DNA from: Argyresthia goedartella
Lineage: Eukaryota > Arthropoda > Insecta > Lepidoptera > Argyresthiidae
Assembly (NCBI GenBank): GCA_949825045.1
Contig: OX463829.1
Location: forward strand, 22,600,715 to 22,664,714
Length of the DNA stretch: 64,000 nt
Reading direction: 5' to 3'
Below are positions 23,201 through 34,130 of the stretch, piece after piece; within the stretch, counting starts at the first letter, position 1, and each line of letters opens with the position of its first letter. The translations under genes were made by a program, and so were the position numbers. The notes below the pieces were generated by a model. It saw nothing but the letters and a program-made list of their open reading frames with translations. It had not been told where the DNA came from and did not search any database.

Positions 23201-23503
23201 TGTCATAATAAAATAATTAAAATATAAATAACATATAATAACATTGTGTTTTTTTTGGTAGAGGAGGTAACTTGTATAGAGTTGGTTTCATTAGCATTTA
23301 TACTCCAGTTTCTGAGAATAAGTTTATGCTCGATTGAAGTTCGGCGGATGCAACCGAAGGGTTTGGGTCTGAAGCTAGTTTTGCTGCGTCATCAGCAAAG
23401 GTACCAGCGACAAAGTCTGGAAGATCTGCAGTCTAAGATATAGAGGATCGGTGCAATGACACTTCTCTTTTGCACTCCTGGTTGTATTGGGTGTGAAATT
23501 CAC

Positions 23504-23534
23504 ACTTTTGTATTCACACTGTGAATACAAAAGT
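23504..23534. repeat. Perfect 14-bp inverted repeat
   Basis: acttttgtattcac and its exact complement gtgaatacaaaagt are separated by 3 bases. It is a small hairpin without a poly-T after it. Confidence 0.8.
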
Positions 23535-23847
23535 TTGGTTTGAATTAAAATAGTACTTGGTGGTGAAGTGAATAAGTGAGTTTTTGCGTAAAAATCGTTT
23601 AGAGTAGAGCTTAACAAAGCAGTTACAGTGTCGATTGTCGATACTCAATAGATCCAACCGTATCGGTACTTGACTATGGGCACATCTTGGGTTACAAAAT
23701 GAAAAAACTCAACATGCTTGATCATCATCATCATCATCATTTCTCCAACAGATGCTTAAGTTAATCCTGCCTGCAGAAATTTGAGTGGAAGAGGCAGTTC
23801 AACACGGAGGATGGATATTCCACAATCGGGCAAAATTCTGGAATGAG

Positions 23848-23908
23848 TTTCTTGCATGGATTTATTTAATTTCTTGCATGGATTTATTTAATTCCTTGCA
23901 TGGATTTG
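23848..23908 (+). repeat. 22-bp tandem repeat, 2.7 units
   Basis: Units start at 23848, 23870 and 23892, each reading tttcttgcatggatttattt with minor change. Confidence 0.85.
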
Positions 23909-24999
23909 GTGTGAATTAAAATAAAGTTTAAATCTGATTTATTCATATCATTGTCTGATTGGTTTCTGAACGAAACCTGAAAATTTTGTTGGTCTAGGAA
24001 ATTTCGAATTATTTAAAAAATTGTTGAAATAGCTTGAAAGTGATTCTCGTATTTTCCCCTCAATGGTATTCATCGATTGTCCCCTTCATAAAGGTGGATC
24101 GGCAAATTATAATTTTCGACTATGATGATCGGGCACATCTTTATTTTTTACTAACACACAGAAGAATGATAACATCTCGAAAATAAAAAAATACGTCTCA
24201 CAATTTTAATGGCTTTGCTACTCTACATATTCTAGATCTATGCTCTACTGTGCTAGAAGTTTTCAATTTCTCTCATCAAACAAAGCAATATTTGTATGGT
24301 TTCCATCAAGGGTCGTGGCAACGAGAGATTCAACTGTATCGGTTCGCGAAAAAACTACTAAGACATGAATTCTGGCTTCATTTCAGTTTTATACTTTAGT
24401 ATATCTTTAAAACGTAAGGTAAAATTATATTGAAATGGCGGAAAATAGGATAAGATTTATTTAACATTTTTATTCTTACACCAAGGGCTGAACTGACATT
24501 TTTAATGAGGATTTACAAAACTGACCCGGAAGTACTCACCATCGCGTGTAGACAGCTAATTTACAGCCGACACATTAATCACAAAGCATATTTTCATATT
24601 CGTTGTAAAACTAACTCGATTGGATCAGTTTGTGCGCACTAAGAGTCAGTGGCACTTCCACAAAACATAAATAAAGCTGTTTTCACTTTCATTAGGGTTC
24701 ATTTTGTAGGTTCTACTTGAGATGTCAGTTGAAGGTTAGATTTCAGAGATTAATAGTTCCGCATCACGATTGTGTTCGACGACCCTCAACATTGTGGGGA
24801 ATCATTAACACAACAACTATTACAGTCACAAAACAGTATTTTTCAGAAGATTTCGTAAACGACGTTGGAACGTCCACAAAATATATTTTATAAAATAACA
24901 CTGTCTATGAAAAACTTGTATTGCTACGCGGAAATAAAATTCGTTGCTTTGACTACGTTGAACGGTGGTTTTTGGTGTGAATTGGTGGTTTTATCGTAT
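23909..24999. other. Intronic stretch, nothing recognised
   Basis: AT-rich, no domain-bearing frames. It precedes the CpG-rich island. Confidence 0.35.
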
Positions 25000-25009
25000 T
25001 GTTTGTGAG

Positions 25010-25400
25010 GTTATTCTTTGGGAGCGCGCGTTACGTTCGTTCTAGTAAACATGGCAGCGCTCCTCGGGCAACAGATGACAGTTGGGCCGCTCGGTCCGCC
25101 GCCGCCGCGCAGGTCCGCTCGGCGGCTCGCCTCTATAGGTCGCGCGCGGTCGTTCGCTGCTCTCATCTCGCAACGTTGCCGTTGACCGCCCGACGGAGCT
25201 CACCGAAACCCCACCTTGTCATCGCGGCGCTACTGTCTAATGTAACTCCATTTCACCACCGACGTTCAATTCTGCCCTTCAGTCGATAAAGCAGCGCTTT
25301 CCCGCGTAAGTGAGACGGCGAACCTGCGTGGAAATCGATTGGCCAACGAAAGGGGGCGTGGACTGAACACGTGGCTGGGCTGTCATATTGAGTGTGACTC
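25010..25400. promoter_or_regulatory. CpG-rich promoter-like island within the LIM-gene intron
   Basis: GC and CpG content jump sharply here relative to both flanks. Visible motifs include an E2F-like tttcccgcg (about 25298-25306), a CCAAT box on the plus strand (ggccaatcg in complement, about 25341-25350), gggggcgtgg (KLF/Sp-like, about 25352-25361) and an E-box cacgtg (about 25369-25374). On the plus strand a strong donor, gtaagtgag, starts at 25306, and another, gtaagtacg, lies near 25551. This fits a 5'-UTR exon of a plus-strand transcript. A 44-codon frame starts at the ATG at 25051. The island could equally drive a shorter minus-strand isoform of the LIM gene. This is all inferred from composition. 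Confidence 0.45.
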
Positions 25401-25854
25401 TCGTACACCATAGGGTTTAAATTGTTGCTAATGTTTTCGGCTGAAACGCGGCTCTTTCAGTTCAATGACGTAATCGAGATTGAGGGATTCAATACGTCTT
25501 TTGAATACCGAACTCGTTGATGAGGAGCTTCATAGTTGTAATTTTATCATGTAAGTACGTGGCTTTGTATGCATTAATTTAAATTAGAGTGTTTTTGTAA
25601 TTATCCACTACAGTGATAGCTTCTTATTGTAGACAGTAATTTATTCCATAATAAAAAAAAACTTAGGTCAAGTATAGTTATTAGTATATAATGTTTGTAA
25701 CTAGTTGTTCTTTCTGCTCTCCGTGATAATTATTTTCTTGTTATGAATGTTGTTCTGAAGGAATTGGCAGCGATTGTGGACATTACATTTGAGTCGTAAA
25801 TTTATTTAAGCAACATTTAGTGCATTCGGCTATAAGGGAAGTTCGAATACTCAC

Positions 25855-27237
25855 CGGTTTGGGTGCTCGAGTCAAAGAAGGTGCTAGTAGTCTCGACGGT
25901 CATGGTCCCGATGGTGCCGTCGAGGATCTGCGTGCTGGAGTCCCGGCGGCCGCGCGCGCGCATGCATGCGTCGTCACTCTGCGAGCTCTGACGGCGGAAG
26001 TTGCGGCAACGAATCATCTCTTCTGTAGTCGACTGGCGCCGGAACCCACGAGCTATGAGTATCTCTTCAGTGGTGGATTGACGACGAATGATGGTCCGCT
26101 CGGGCGGCCTCGCGCACGGACTCGGGTCCCGACTCGAGCACGAACTGGATTCGGGGCTGCGCGTGCGACCCATTCTAGCGCACGAGGCTTGTCGTCGCAA
26201 CCGACCGCGGCGTCTTGCTGCTGAAGGACTCAGCTCGCCTCCACCAGACCGGTCGGGGCTGAGTTGTGAGCGATCCCGACGCGGTCGAGCTGCCGAGTCA
26301 GGGCTCAGCGAATCTCGTCGTGCATGCCCTTCGTCGTCAGGCCCCAGAGACGGACCGGAATCTCTTCGCTTTGTTCCGGGTGGACCGGTTGGGTCGTCGA
26401 ATGCGGTGGCCTGTCGCTGCAGTCGCCCAAGTCTAGTCGGACTAGCAGCTGCTCTCGATTCTCTTCTATCCCTTCGGCCGCATTGTGTTGTCGAATCTCG
26501 TCTGCCTCCTAAGTTAGGCGGGGTTCGTCCAGAAGGTGTAGCTTGAGTTCCTTGATTTAAATTAATTTGGGCGGCTGCTGCGGCGCTGGGTGGTGTAGGT
26601 GATGTCGGTGATGGTGTGACAGCAGATGTTATAATTGTCGGCATTGTACAGACTGTTGATGTCGCTACTGAGGATTGACATTCTCCATCAGATCTGCTCG
26701 GCTCGTGAATCGATACGACTGTCATCGGAGGGGATAAAGTTGAGGGTCCAGGGTCAGATGACGCATCGACAATAGACGATGGTGCTGGAGTCGGTGGAGA
26801 TCCACGTTTTTTCCTGTGTGTGGCGACGATCCTCGGTGGAGCGGCAACCGAATCTCTCCGACGCCGACTGCCATCCACAGAATCTCGGCGTTCCTTTTTA
26901 CCGTCTTCGGAGCCTCGTCTCTTGACGCGTCTTTCACGCATCGGCACATTCGTGGCGGAATCCCTTCGTTCCCAATTTGGGAAGTCGTTGAAGTCAGTTG
27001 GCGCTTTGGAGTCACGGCGCTTGCCCATGGACTTGATGCCGGAGTCTGCTGAGGAATCCCGTCGGCGCCGCGGTGGAGGTTCAATGGGTCGTGCGACCAG
27101 CGAGCGGGCTAGGTCTGCAAGGGTCTCGCGGCGGGAGAGGGGGGCGCGCTGCCGTCGCGTGGTGCTGTTGCCGCCGCCCCCCCACTCACGGAGGATATCC
27201 GTCAGCTGGGCCAGTGACGAACGACGGCGACGGGGAC
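25855..27237 (-). CDS. Large coding exon, R-R-x-S-rich disordered region
   Basis: This 1383-bp exon runs from an acceptor (tttaagcag) to a donor (gtgagt) and encodes about 460 residues. The product is low-complexity and rich in Arg, Ser and Pro, with nine R-R-D-S motifs and three R-R-Q-S motifs. Two of the latter are near-identical repeats (F/I-R-R-Q-S-T-T-E-E) close to the C-terminal end. R-R-x-S is the consensus of basophilic kinases such as PKA, so the region is probably a multi-site phosphorylation tail; that is inference. Near the end comes T-F-F-D-S-S-T-Q-T. The end phases match (2 bases in, 1 base out), so the exon could be skipped in frame. Its last base G joins AG of the exon at 6410-6498 to form Glu. 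GC content is much higher than in the surrounding introns. A resemblance to RIM-type synaptic scaffolds was considered but not supported. Confidence 0.72.
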
Positions 27238-27489
27238 CTGCTTAAACGGAAGGATGTCTTTAGATACCTATCTACATAAACTTAAACATAGCGGTACATT
27301 TCTGGGTTATTTCTGATTCATATCTCCATAGCAGTTATGTAACATGTACGTGATAATGTTACTACGATTTTATGATAAACGTATTGCAAACATGGAATCT
27401 CACAACAGAGATCAGAATTTTTTGAAAAGAGGAAAGTATCCTAAAATAAAGTTAGTTCCTTCATAATATGCTGTAGTAATCACACTTAC

Positions 27490-27692
27490 GATCCGCGGGT
27501 TCGGGGTCTGTGGGTGACAGGCAGGAGACCTGTGCTGCCGAATCCCTCCTGCTGCCAAGCCTCTGCCGCAATGTGGACTCCTCCAGGATGGAGCGTGTCA
27601 TCTCGTCCCAGCCGTTGCCCCCGGCCCAGACCAAGCCCACTTGGTGCGACAGGATAGGCAGGTTGCACACGAAACATATTGCCGTCATGGTC
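27490..27692 (-). CDS. Coding exon of a LIM-domain host gene (first exon visible in window)
   Basis: This is a 203-bp exon bounded by an acceptor (ctccacag) and a strong donor (gtaagtgtg). Its reading frame has one base left over at each end and encodes about 67 residues, including C-F-V-C-N-L-P-I, then W-D-E-M-T-R-S and one R-R-D-S motif. The C-x2-C-x2-P-I start resembles the first zinc pair of a LIM domain, but the expected H-x2-C does not follow at the usual 16-23 residues, so that reading is tentative. The last base (C) joins the next exon's GT to make an Arg codon, which keeps the frame open into 25855-27237. Earlier exons must lie above 27.7 kb. An alternative frame is also open, but only this one continues in phase. 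GC content is well above the flanking intron. The product was not recognised by name. Confidence 0.62.
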
Positions 27693-29331
27693 CTGTGGAG
27701 AAGGGGACTGTTAGTAGTGTTTCATGGAAACGCGAGATGTGTTTTGGGAGAAGTTAACTTGCCTAGACGTAACGAAAGTTTGGGAGCTTAGGAGTTAAAA
27801 GTTATTTACAGGCTACAAGAGATAATAAAAGCTGTATTTATGGAGTCGTTAGGTAGATCTTCTATATGAACTTGGAGCGAAGTTCCACCTTGAAATATAC
27901 AAGATAATAACATTTTCGATCAGTCATTAGATTCTCATGGAGATTAAGATAAAACTATCGGATAACATCAGTTTCCAAACCAGAATACGTTATAGCTTTA
28001 ATCACATTTTAAAAGATGGCTAGACCTGTCTATTACACCCTGTTTTCATAGGAGCCAACTTACGCTTTATTGTTGCGAAAATGCGTTCTAGTATACATGT
28101 CGTTGGTACGTATTCGGGGTCGCTCGGATGTGAAGTGAATTAGTCGGTCTGATCGGATAGCGTATCATGCCCTTGTTCCCGCTTCACTTGGCAGATAACT
28201 GAACAACTGATGCGGGGAAAGTAATCAGCACATCGACATTTGGAATAACAATGTCTATGAAATTCAATATAGAAAGGATTTCGCTTTGTTGTAAAAGCGT
28301 CTCGACACTACGCCTTCTTAAGAAATCTTAATGCCTTTGAAACTATTGAAATTCCACGAAGGCATCCCCGTTTATAAATCCCAGTAGCCTTCTTTACGTC
28401 TACAGCTTTTTGGATGACTTTTGCAGAATCAGCTTGCCCTCTAGACTTATTTGGAGCTTATTTAAAAATGCAAATAATATTTACCGTCTAATTGCTTTAT
28501 TAAAGGTTGGTTTTACTTCGTTTGATGCTTATATGAAATACATGATCATATTTTACCGGGGCCTTAAACACTAATCGAAATATAAATTCCACTATAATTT
28601 CATTGATCTATCTATCTTTGCCGCTTTAATATAACATGTTATTATCATCCGATATCGTAATTCTGGATGATTGATATTGAAACGCTATACCATGATGCCA
28701 CGAACGGAGCGAGGTGTAGAGATTCAAACTACTACTTATACTCGTTTTTTCAATTGATGTTTTCCATACTATTTTGTGACGACTCTTTAATTACGCAAAT
28801 AGCCTAATATCTGAATAATTCCCACCTTCTAATGCTCCTTTATATGCTTAAATCTAGAAACCATGACGTCACTAAAGTAAACATACAGACCGATGAAACT
28901 CGGCTTCTTATATTTGGTATGTGCTCTCTACCAACCGACCTCAACGGAGTAAGTAATTATGTCACCGGCGGGGGCCATTTTTCGATACAGGCCATTACTG
29001 CCGTCATCGTTGTCTTCTGAAACTTTAGCCTCTTGGAAAAAATCTCTTTTTAGACCCAATACTTCTCTACCTCTCTATAAACAATGTGTACTGACCGTTA
29101 TTTTACCTGTGTACAGAGAGTTATTTTTCCTGTGACATGTGTCATCAAAACACAAAGCTGGGCGTCAATCTCCTACTCCTTCTTTCGCTTAGAAAAGGAA
29201 AGAGAGATTCGCGCAAAGGTCTGTTCCTAACGTCCTGTGTTTTCATGACACATGTCTGGAATTGTAAATTTGTCTCAGGTTAGTTTTAAATGCAAACTTA
29301 ATTATTTTATTTGTCTATGTTTATCTCAAAG
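27693..29331. other. Non-coding stretch upstream of the first visible LIM-gene exon
   Basis: No further minus-strand exon with good splice sites was found. It may be intron, because the visible exon at 27490-27692 starts mid-codon. Confidence 0.4.
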
Positions 29332-29521
29332 GATTCAGTTTGCGCTTGAGTATCCGGGCATGCCCGTGACACTTCACATTAGCACTACTCGAAGCACATG
29401 GCACGGCAAACGCTATCAACCGGCACTTCGGATGAGTGGAGGCACTTTCAACCAAACAGACAAGTCTTTTGAGGGCCACCTTCACGGACACATTACTGCT
29501 GTGGAGTGGAAATCGAACTGA
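29332..29521 (+). CDS. Possible terminal coding exon, product unknown
   Basis: After a pyrimidine-bearing acceptor (tttatctcaaag), a 190-bp open frame encodes I-Q-F-A-L-E-Y-P-G-M-P-V-T-L-H and about 45 further residues, ending in V-E-W-K-S-N and a TGA. Codon use is balanced and GC is clearly above the flanks, unlike chance frames nearby. The residues look like a compact beta-rich domain end (for example F-E-G-H-L-H-G-H-I-T-A-V-E-W), but I do not recognise the family. No matching upstream exon was found. It could be the last exon of a plus-strand gene starting at the 25-kb island, or a retro- or transfer-derived fragment. Confidence 0.35.
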
Positions 29522-30467
29522 TAAGTTATCTGCCCAAATTCTAAGAAGCTCAAGTGACTTTTATATATCAGATTTCTCACTTCATTAATCAAGTATCATC
29601 AACATCAAATCATATTTTATATCAGTTTATCTAGAAGTTTCACATAACCAATAATATTATCAATGTGATGTTTATATGTAAGTATTATGTCTCTAGATGG
29701 TTTATTGTATTGTCTATCAAGTTCGAAATCTACTTGGAATGTTGGTCGGTGGAACAACTTTATGGTAAATAGCGATTGATTGATTACTATTCTAAATGAG
29801 GGATGACTTATTTGTAAAGACCTTTTTGATACTAAAGTGAACAGTGGTTTTGATTGCATAACATACGAATTGCGAAATTGCATATGTACTCTAGAGTTTG
29901 AGATAGGAAACATAAAATTACCTGCCGTAAAAATTTAAATAAAAAAAGAAGAAGTGGTGTAAATTGATGTTAACTTTAAATTGAAGACATGCATCTCTTA
30001 AAAACACGAGCAAATCTCAAATAATTCTTATCAAGTGTGCTCGTACTAGGTGAGTATAAAAGTAGATGATGATCAATAGCTTAAATAAAGAATGGTCTCT
30101 ATCAATGTTAAAAATGCCCTTAGTGGCAAATCTGTTGCTGTATTTCAGCACTGAAAATAGTCTGCAGTGCTCTTAATTTGACAGATAACGAAGCCCGACT
30201 CGAATAGCGTAAAAAGCTATTAAATTAAATAGATATTTTTTAATGACAGGATATTTTGAATGTGTTTTGAATCGTTACAAAACCGATAGAGTGGGCTATC
30301 AAACGATACGGGAAATTAATCATACCGTAACAAAAAGGCAGTATCATTTTTGACGTCAATTTAATTTTGTGACATTTTAGATGTATGAGGAGTGAACAGT
30401 GGGCCATGCTCATGCAGCTAATGCTAGGAGTCAATCGTGGGTCATGCATGAGCTAGGAGTCAACCGT

Positions 30468-30544
30468 GGGTCATGCGAGGGTCATGCGAGGGTCATGCGA
30501 GGGTCATGCGAGGGTCATGCGAGGGTCATGCGAGGGTCATGCGA
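30468..30544 (+). repeat. Minisatellite, 7 exact 11-bp units
   Basis: The unit gggtcatgcga starts at 30468 and recurs every 11 bases to 30544 without error. Upstream, gctaggagtcaa.cgtgggtcatgc occurs twice (about 30422-30472), so the array grew from a longer duplicated segment. Confidence 0.95.
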
Positions 30545-31133
30545 GGTATAGCTCAGGGACCTGTAATGGCGAAGACGAGGTGAAGGAGACTGTGGCATGG
30601 CGGGTACCAGGGCATGGGGGCGGGGCGTTAGAGCGGGGGTCCCGGACACAATATCACATCAAACATTTTTATCTGAAACAACAGGTTAGGGTATGTTAGT
30701 ATCGGCGGGAATTCAACTCAGTGGGACAAATACGCCCAGATGCACGACTGCAACTCAGTTTTCCATCTAGGGCAAAACGTAGAAAGCGAGTTGGTACTAA
30801 ACTTGGTTCAACTTGTTTTCTTTAAGGCGTTTCGAAGTGGATACGAGATTAGTACTAACTCGCGTTCTATATTCTGGCCCTCAAAGCCATGGAAGTAAGT
30901 ATGCGCCAGCAAGTATGATATTTAAGCTGCGCTTAAACTGAGCAGCAGTAAGTGCATTAGGTCAGATTGATAGATACACATATTTTGTTCTTGAACAAAA
31001 AATAAGGACGAAGAAGCATTTCTAAGAAAGACAGCATACGGCTGTACGATATAACAAACTCGTTCAGTCGTTTACTTTGTGACAACCCTACTCTCTTCTA
31101 ATAAAACGTACCCTCTTAGGGAGTTACTAAAAC
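30545..31133. other. Stretch without recognised genes
   Basis: GC-rich patch at 30590-30650, otherwise ordinary; nothing assigned. Confidence 0.35.
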
Positions 31134-31220
31134 AACACTTGTACTTTTAAAGAAAAAAATATACGATATTTGACGTTGGTTTTGAGGTTAATCTATATTT
31201 GATATTTTTTGTAGTAACAC
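31134..31220 (+). repeat. Short dispersed repeat, copy 2 of 3
   Basis: It shares gatatttgacgttggttttg and aggttaatct..tttgatattttttg with 1540-1628 and 60099-60185. Confidence 0.55.
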
Positions 31221-31269
31221 TCAAATGTTTAATGAACAGAGTAATCTCAAATTCCTGATCTTATTATTT

Positions 31270-31368
31270 TATTTTGTAAACAAAGTAATGTCATTGGCTG
31301 GTACAAAACTTTTGACATTCATATTATATTTTTTGTACTGGCCAATGACATTACTTTGTTTAAAAAAT
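31270..31368. mobile_element. Foldback/MITE-like hairpin
   Basis: The left arm contains aaacaaagtaatgtcattgg and the right arm its complement, ccaatgacattactttgttt. Arms are about 38 bp with few mismatches and a 22-bp loop. Confidence 0.75.
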
Positions 31369-32238
31369 AATCATAAGCTTAGTAATTTGGGTATAGTCTA
31401 AGTTAGTAGTGATAACATAGTGCTGATATTACTCTAAAACTCTGTTAGATAAAATATATCTAGGTATGATTTTCACCCGCATGGATGAAATCCTAAAATC
31501 CTGGAAAAATCCTAAGTATTCGAAGGAAACTTTTACATAAGATTACGATTTTAGAACAACCAATAAAATGTGGCAGAATAGTTTAACAATATTTTCTTCT
31601 CAATATGCTTTGCTTGAGTGAAAGCTAGATTGCAAATCGACAGCAGCGATGCCAGACGGAATTTCTCGGCATTTTTCTCAATCCACTGTCACATTTCTTT
31701 TTAGTTCTCGTCATATTCAATAGGTGGCGTTTCTTAGCCGAGCGAGTACCTAGGGAGTTTTCAAAGCTTGGGATTGATACACTCAACAAAGTAACACAGA
31801 TAAAGCTCTTCAGATGGCGCCACAAGTGTCTGTTTTTTAAAGCATTTTGATTCTTCAAGAGACGTTTATATTTTGAGCACGTGTATGTGTGTGTGTGTGA
31901 CGTGTTTCTGACACCTTCCAACAACTCGCACTGAGCCAGAAAACGGGTGGATAGGAAAGGCTCAATATTGTAATTTTGTATGAGTTATTATGAGTATTCG
32001 CATTTAAATTGCTTAAGTTTATTTATTTATTTACTTTGCTTCGTATTAACAAAGCAAATACTCACCTGTATGATTTTATTCATAAAAAGTTCATTACCCT
32101 CCATCGTAAAATGTTGGCACTGCTACATGAAATATTAAAATTTCACAAACTTTTAAAAAGTTCTCTAGCTGTTCAGTAGCTGAAAGAGCTTTTATTGCTG
32201 ACGTCTCTTGTAGCTTTTCTTTGTTTTTTTTTCTTCAT

Positions 32239-32585
32239 ATTTTTAGGGTTCCGTACTAAAGGAAAAAACCCTTAAGATCACTTCGTTGCCCGTCTGTCTG
32301 TCCGTTTGTCATGAACTCATGACCCTTTTTCTCAGGAACGTCTGGAGGTATTGCAATGAGTATCAGGTCTTTAGTTCATTAGAATATGCTCGCAAGGGAA
32401 TTAACATACATACATATAGGCTACTTCCCATAGACCTTGAATCTTGAAATTTAGCACGAAGCAAGGTCTTATAGCACGAGTAAAGGAAACAATCCGACAA
32501 CCGTAAATTGTACCGCCTTTACAAAAGTTCCATTTGTGAGGAACAAACCCTCGGTGCATAGGTCCGACTCGCACTTGGCAGTTTA
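32239..32585 (-). repeat. Lepidopteran-type dispersed repeat, copy 3 (short)
   Basis: Plus-strand order is tagggttccgtactaaagga, then cccgtctgtctgtccgtttg, then ggtccgactcgcacttggca. That is the reverse orientation of copies 1 and 2, with an internal deletion. Confidence 0.75.
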
Positions 32586-32825
32586 TTTTTCATTAGAAAA
32601 CGCCAGTCTTAATTATTGCCGTCATATTTTTCTGCGCACAGTAACAGGGAGTTAATGTTTCAGGGATTCGTACGAAAAGTCCTATGTTGAGTATACATGG
32701 TGTAACAGAAAGATGTGGCTTTACAAAAATTGTTAAAATGTTACGTATTTGGTTAATTATTTGTGTGGAGAGAAGTATTAAGTTGAACTGATCACAATTC
32801 TAAACAATGTTAAAATTTTCTGTTT

Positions 32826-34130
32826 ATATATTTCTGTTACACCTGTTTATGTAAAGGTAAAACAAACTACTACATCACTACAGGCGCTGCGATTATGTTA
32901 CTTGCGCTACGCCGCCGCCGCCGCTGCTACATTACTACGATGCTATGGTGCTACCGCACTAAGTCGCTACTACAATTAAATCCAAGGATCATTATTAAGG
33001 AGTTGTCACTGTGTTTATGTCTACAGTCTATGTATATTCCTGCTACACCTGTTTATGTAAAGGTAAAACAAACTACTAGGGCGTTACGACTTCGAAGCTA
33101 CATCACTACAGGCGCTGCGATGGTGTCATTTGCGCTACGCCGCCGCCGCCGCCGCTACATTGCTACGATGCTATGGCAGGGGGGTCTCACTCAACAGTTT
33201 AGGTACGTTCGACCGGCAAACCCGATGTTCGGGAATTTAGTAATGTTGCCGCTCGCTTAGCTCGCAGTCGAGTCACGCGCTAGCCGCTGCTCATAAGCAA
33301 CTTTTCTGTGATTTTGGATTTTGTGGAGGTCTAAAGGAACAAATTAGATTCCTTTTTCATTGAATATCTTTTTGGTTACCTAAAAGTAAACACTTTAGAC
33401 CCAGTATAATACAATTACGTAAGTAAGTAGGTAGGTACCACCTAGCCTTAGAATTTGCGAATAGCCTGAGTAAGTACTAATAACACCTCTCTACACAGAG
33501 TGGACTAAAATTCACAAACACAAATCGCACGTAGGTAACCCTACCGTGATCAAGCGAGACAGGAGTTTAAAGGCGACCTTGTGATGTCAGAGTAAAAGAA
33601 GCTCTCAAGCGTAGTAATGCGGCGCAATCTAGCCTACACGGGCGGGGCAACCGATTATGTAGGTGCTTAGCGATTGTTGTACGTAGCGCAGGTGCGAGCT
33701 AGATTGCGCTTTATTGCCGCGCAGCGAGAGTAGCTATTTATTTAAGTGTATTTGCGGAGTAATCTTTCTGTACGTAGTACTATTAAGTATTCTGTGGCTA
33801 TGGTGCTTCGACGCTAAGCTGCTACAATTAAATCTAAGGATCATTATTAAGGAGTTGTCACTGTGTTTATGTCTACTGTCTGTGTAGGTACATTTCTGTT
33901 ACACCTGTTTATGTAAAGGTAAAATAAACTACTAGGACGTTACGACGACGAAGCTACATCACTACAGGCGCTGCGATGTTGTTACTTGCCCTACGCCGCC
34001 GCCGCCGCCGCTACTTTGCTATGATGCTATGGTGCTACGGCGCTGAGAATACTCGGTCACTACGGGAGCGCTAAGTCGCTACTACAATTAAATCTAAGGA
34101 GTTTTCATTGTGTTTATGTCTACTGTCTTC
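32826..34130 (+). repeat. Three long tandem units with (GCC)n, split by a 620-bp insertion
   Basis: Units at about 32826-33028, 33029-33178 and 33800-34130 share ttacacctgtttatgtaaag, ctacatcactacaggcgctg, tacgccgccgccgccg and aggagttgtcactgtgttta. The sequence at 33179-33799 is unrelated and probably inserted. Frames through it are repeat artefacts. Confidence 0.8.

Noticed and set aside
25855..27692. Identification of the R-R-x-S-rich gene as a RIM-type synaptic scaffold
   Set aside because: The basic, serine-rich text felt similar, but no RIM zinc finger, PDZ or C2 domain is visible, and the in-phase downstream exons encode a LIM domain instead.
32895..33260. 121-codon plus-strand frame rich in Arg
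   Set aside because: It is produced by the (GCC)n tandem units and repeats with them; not a gene.
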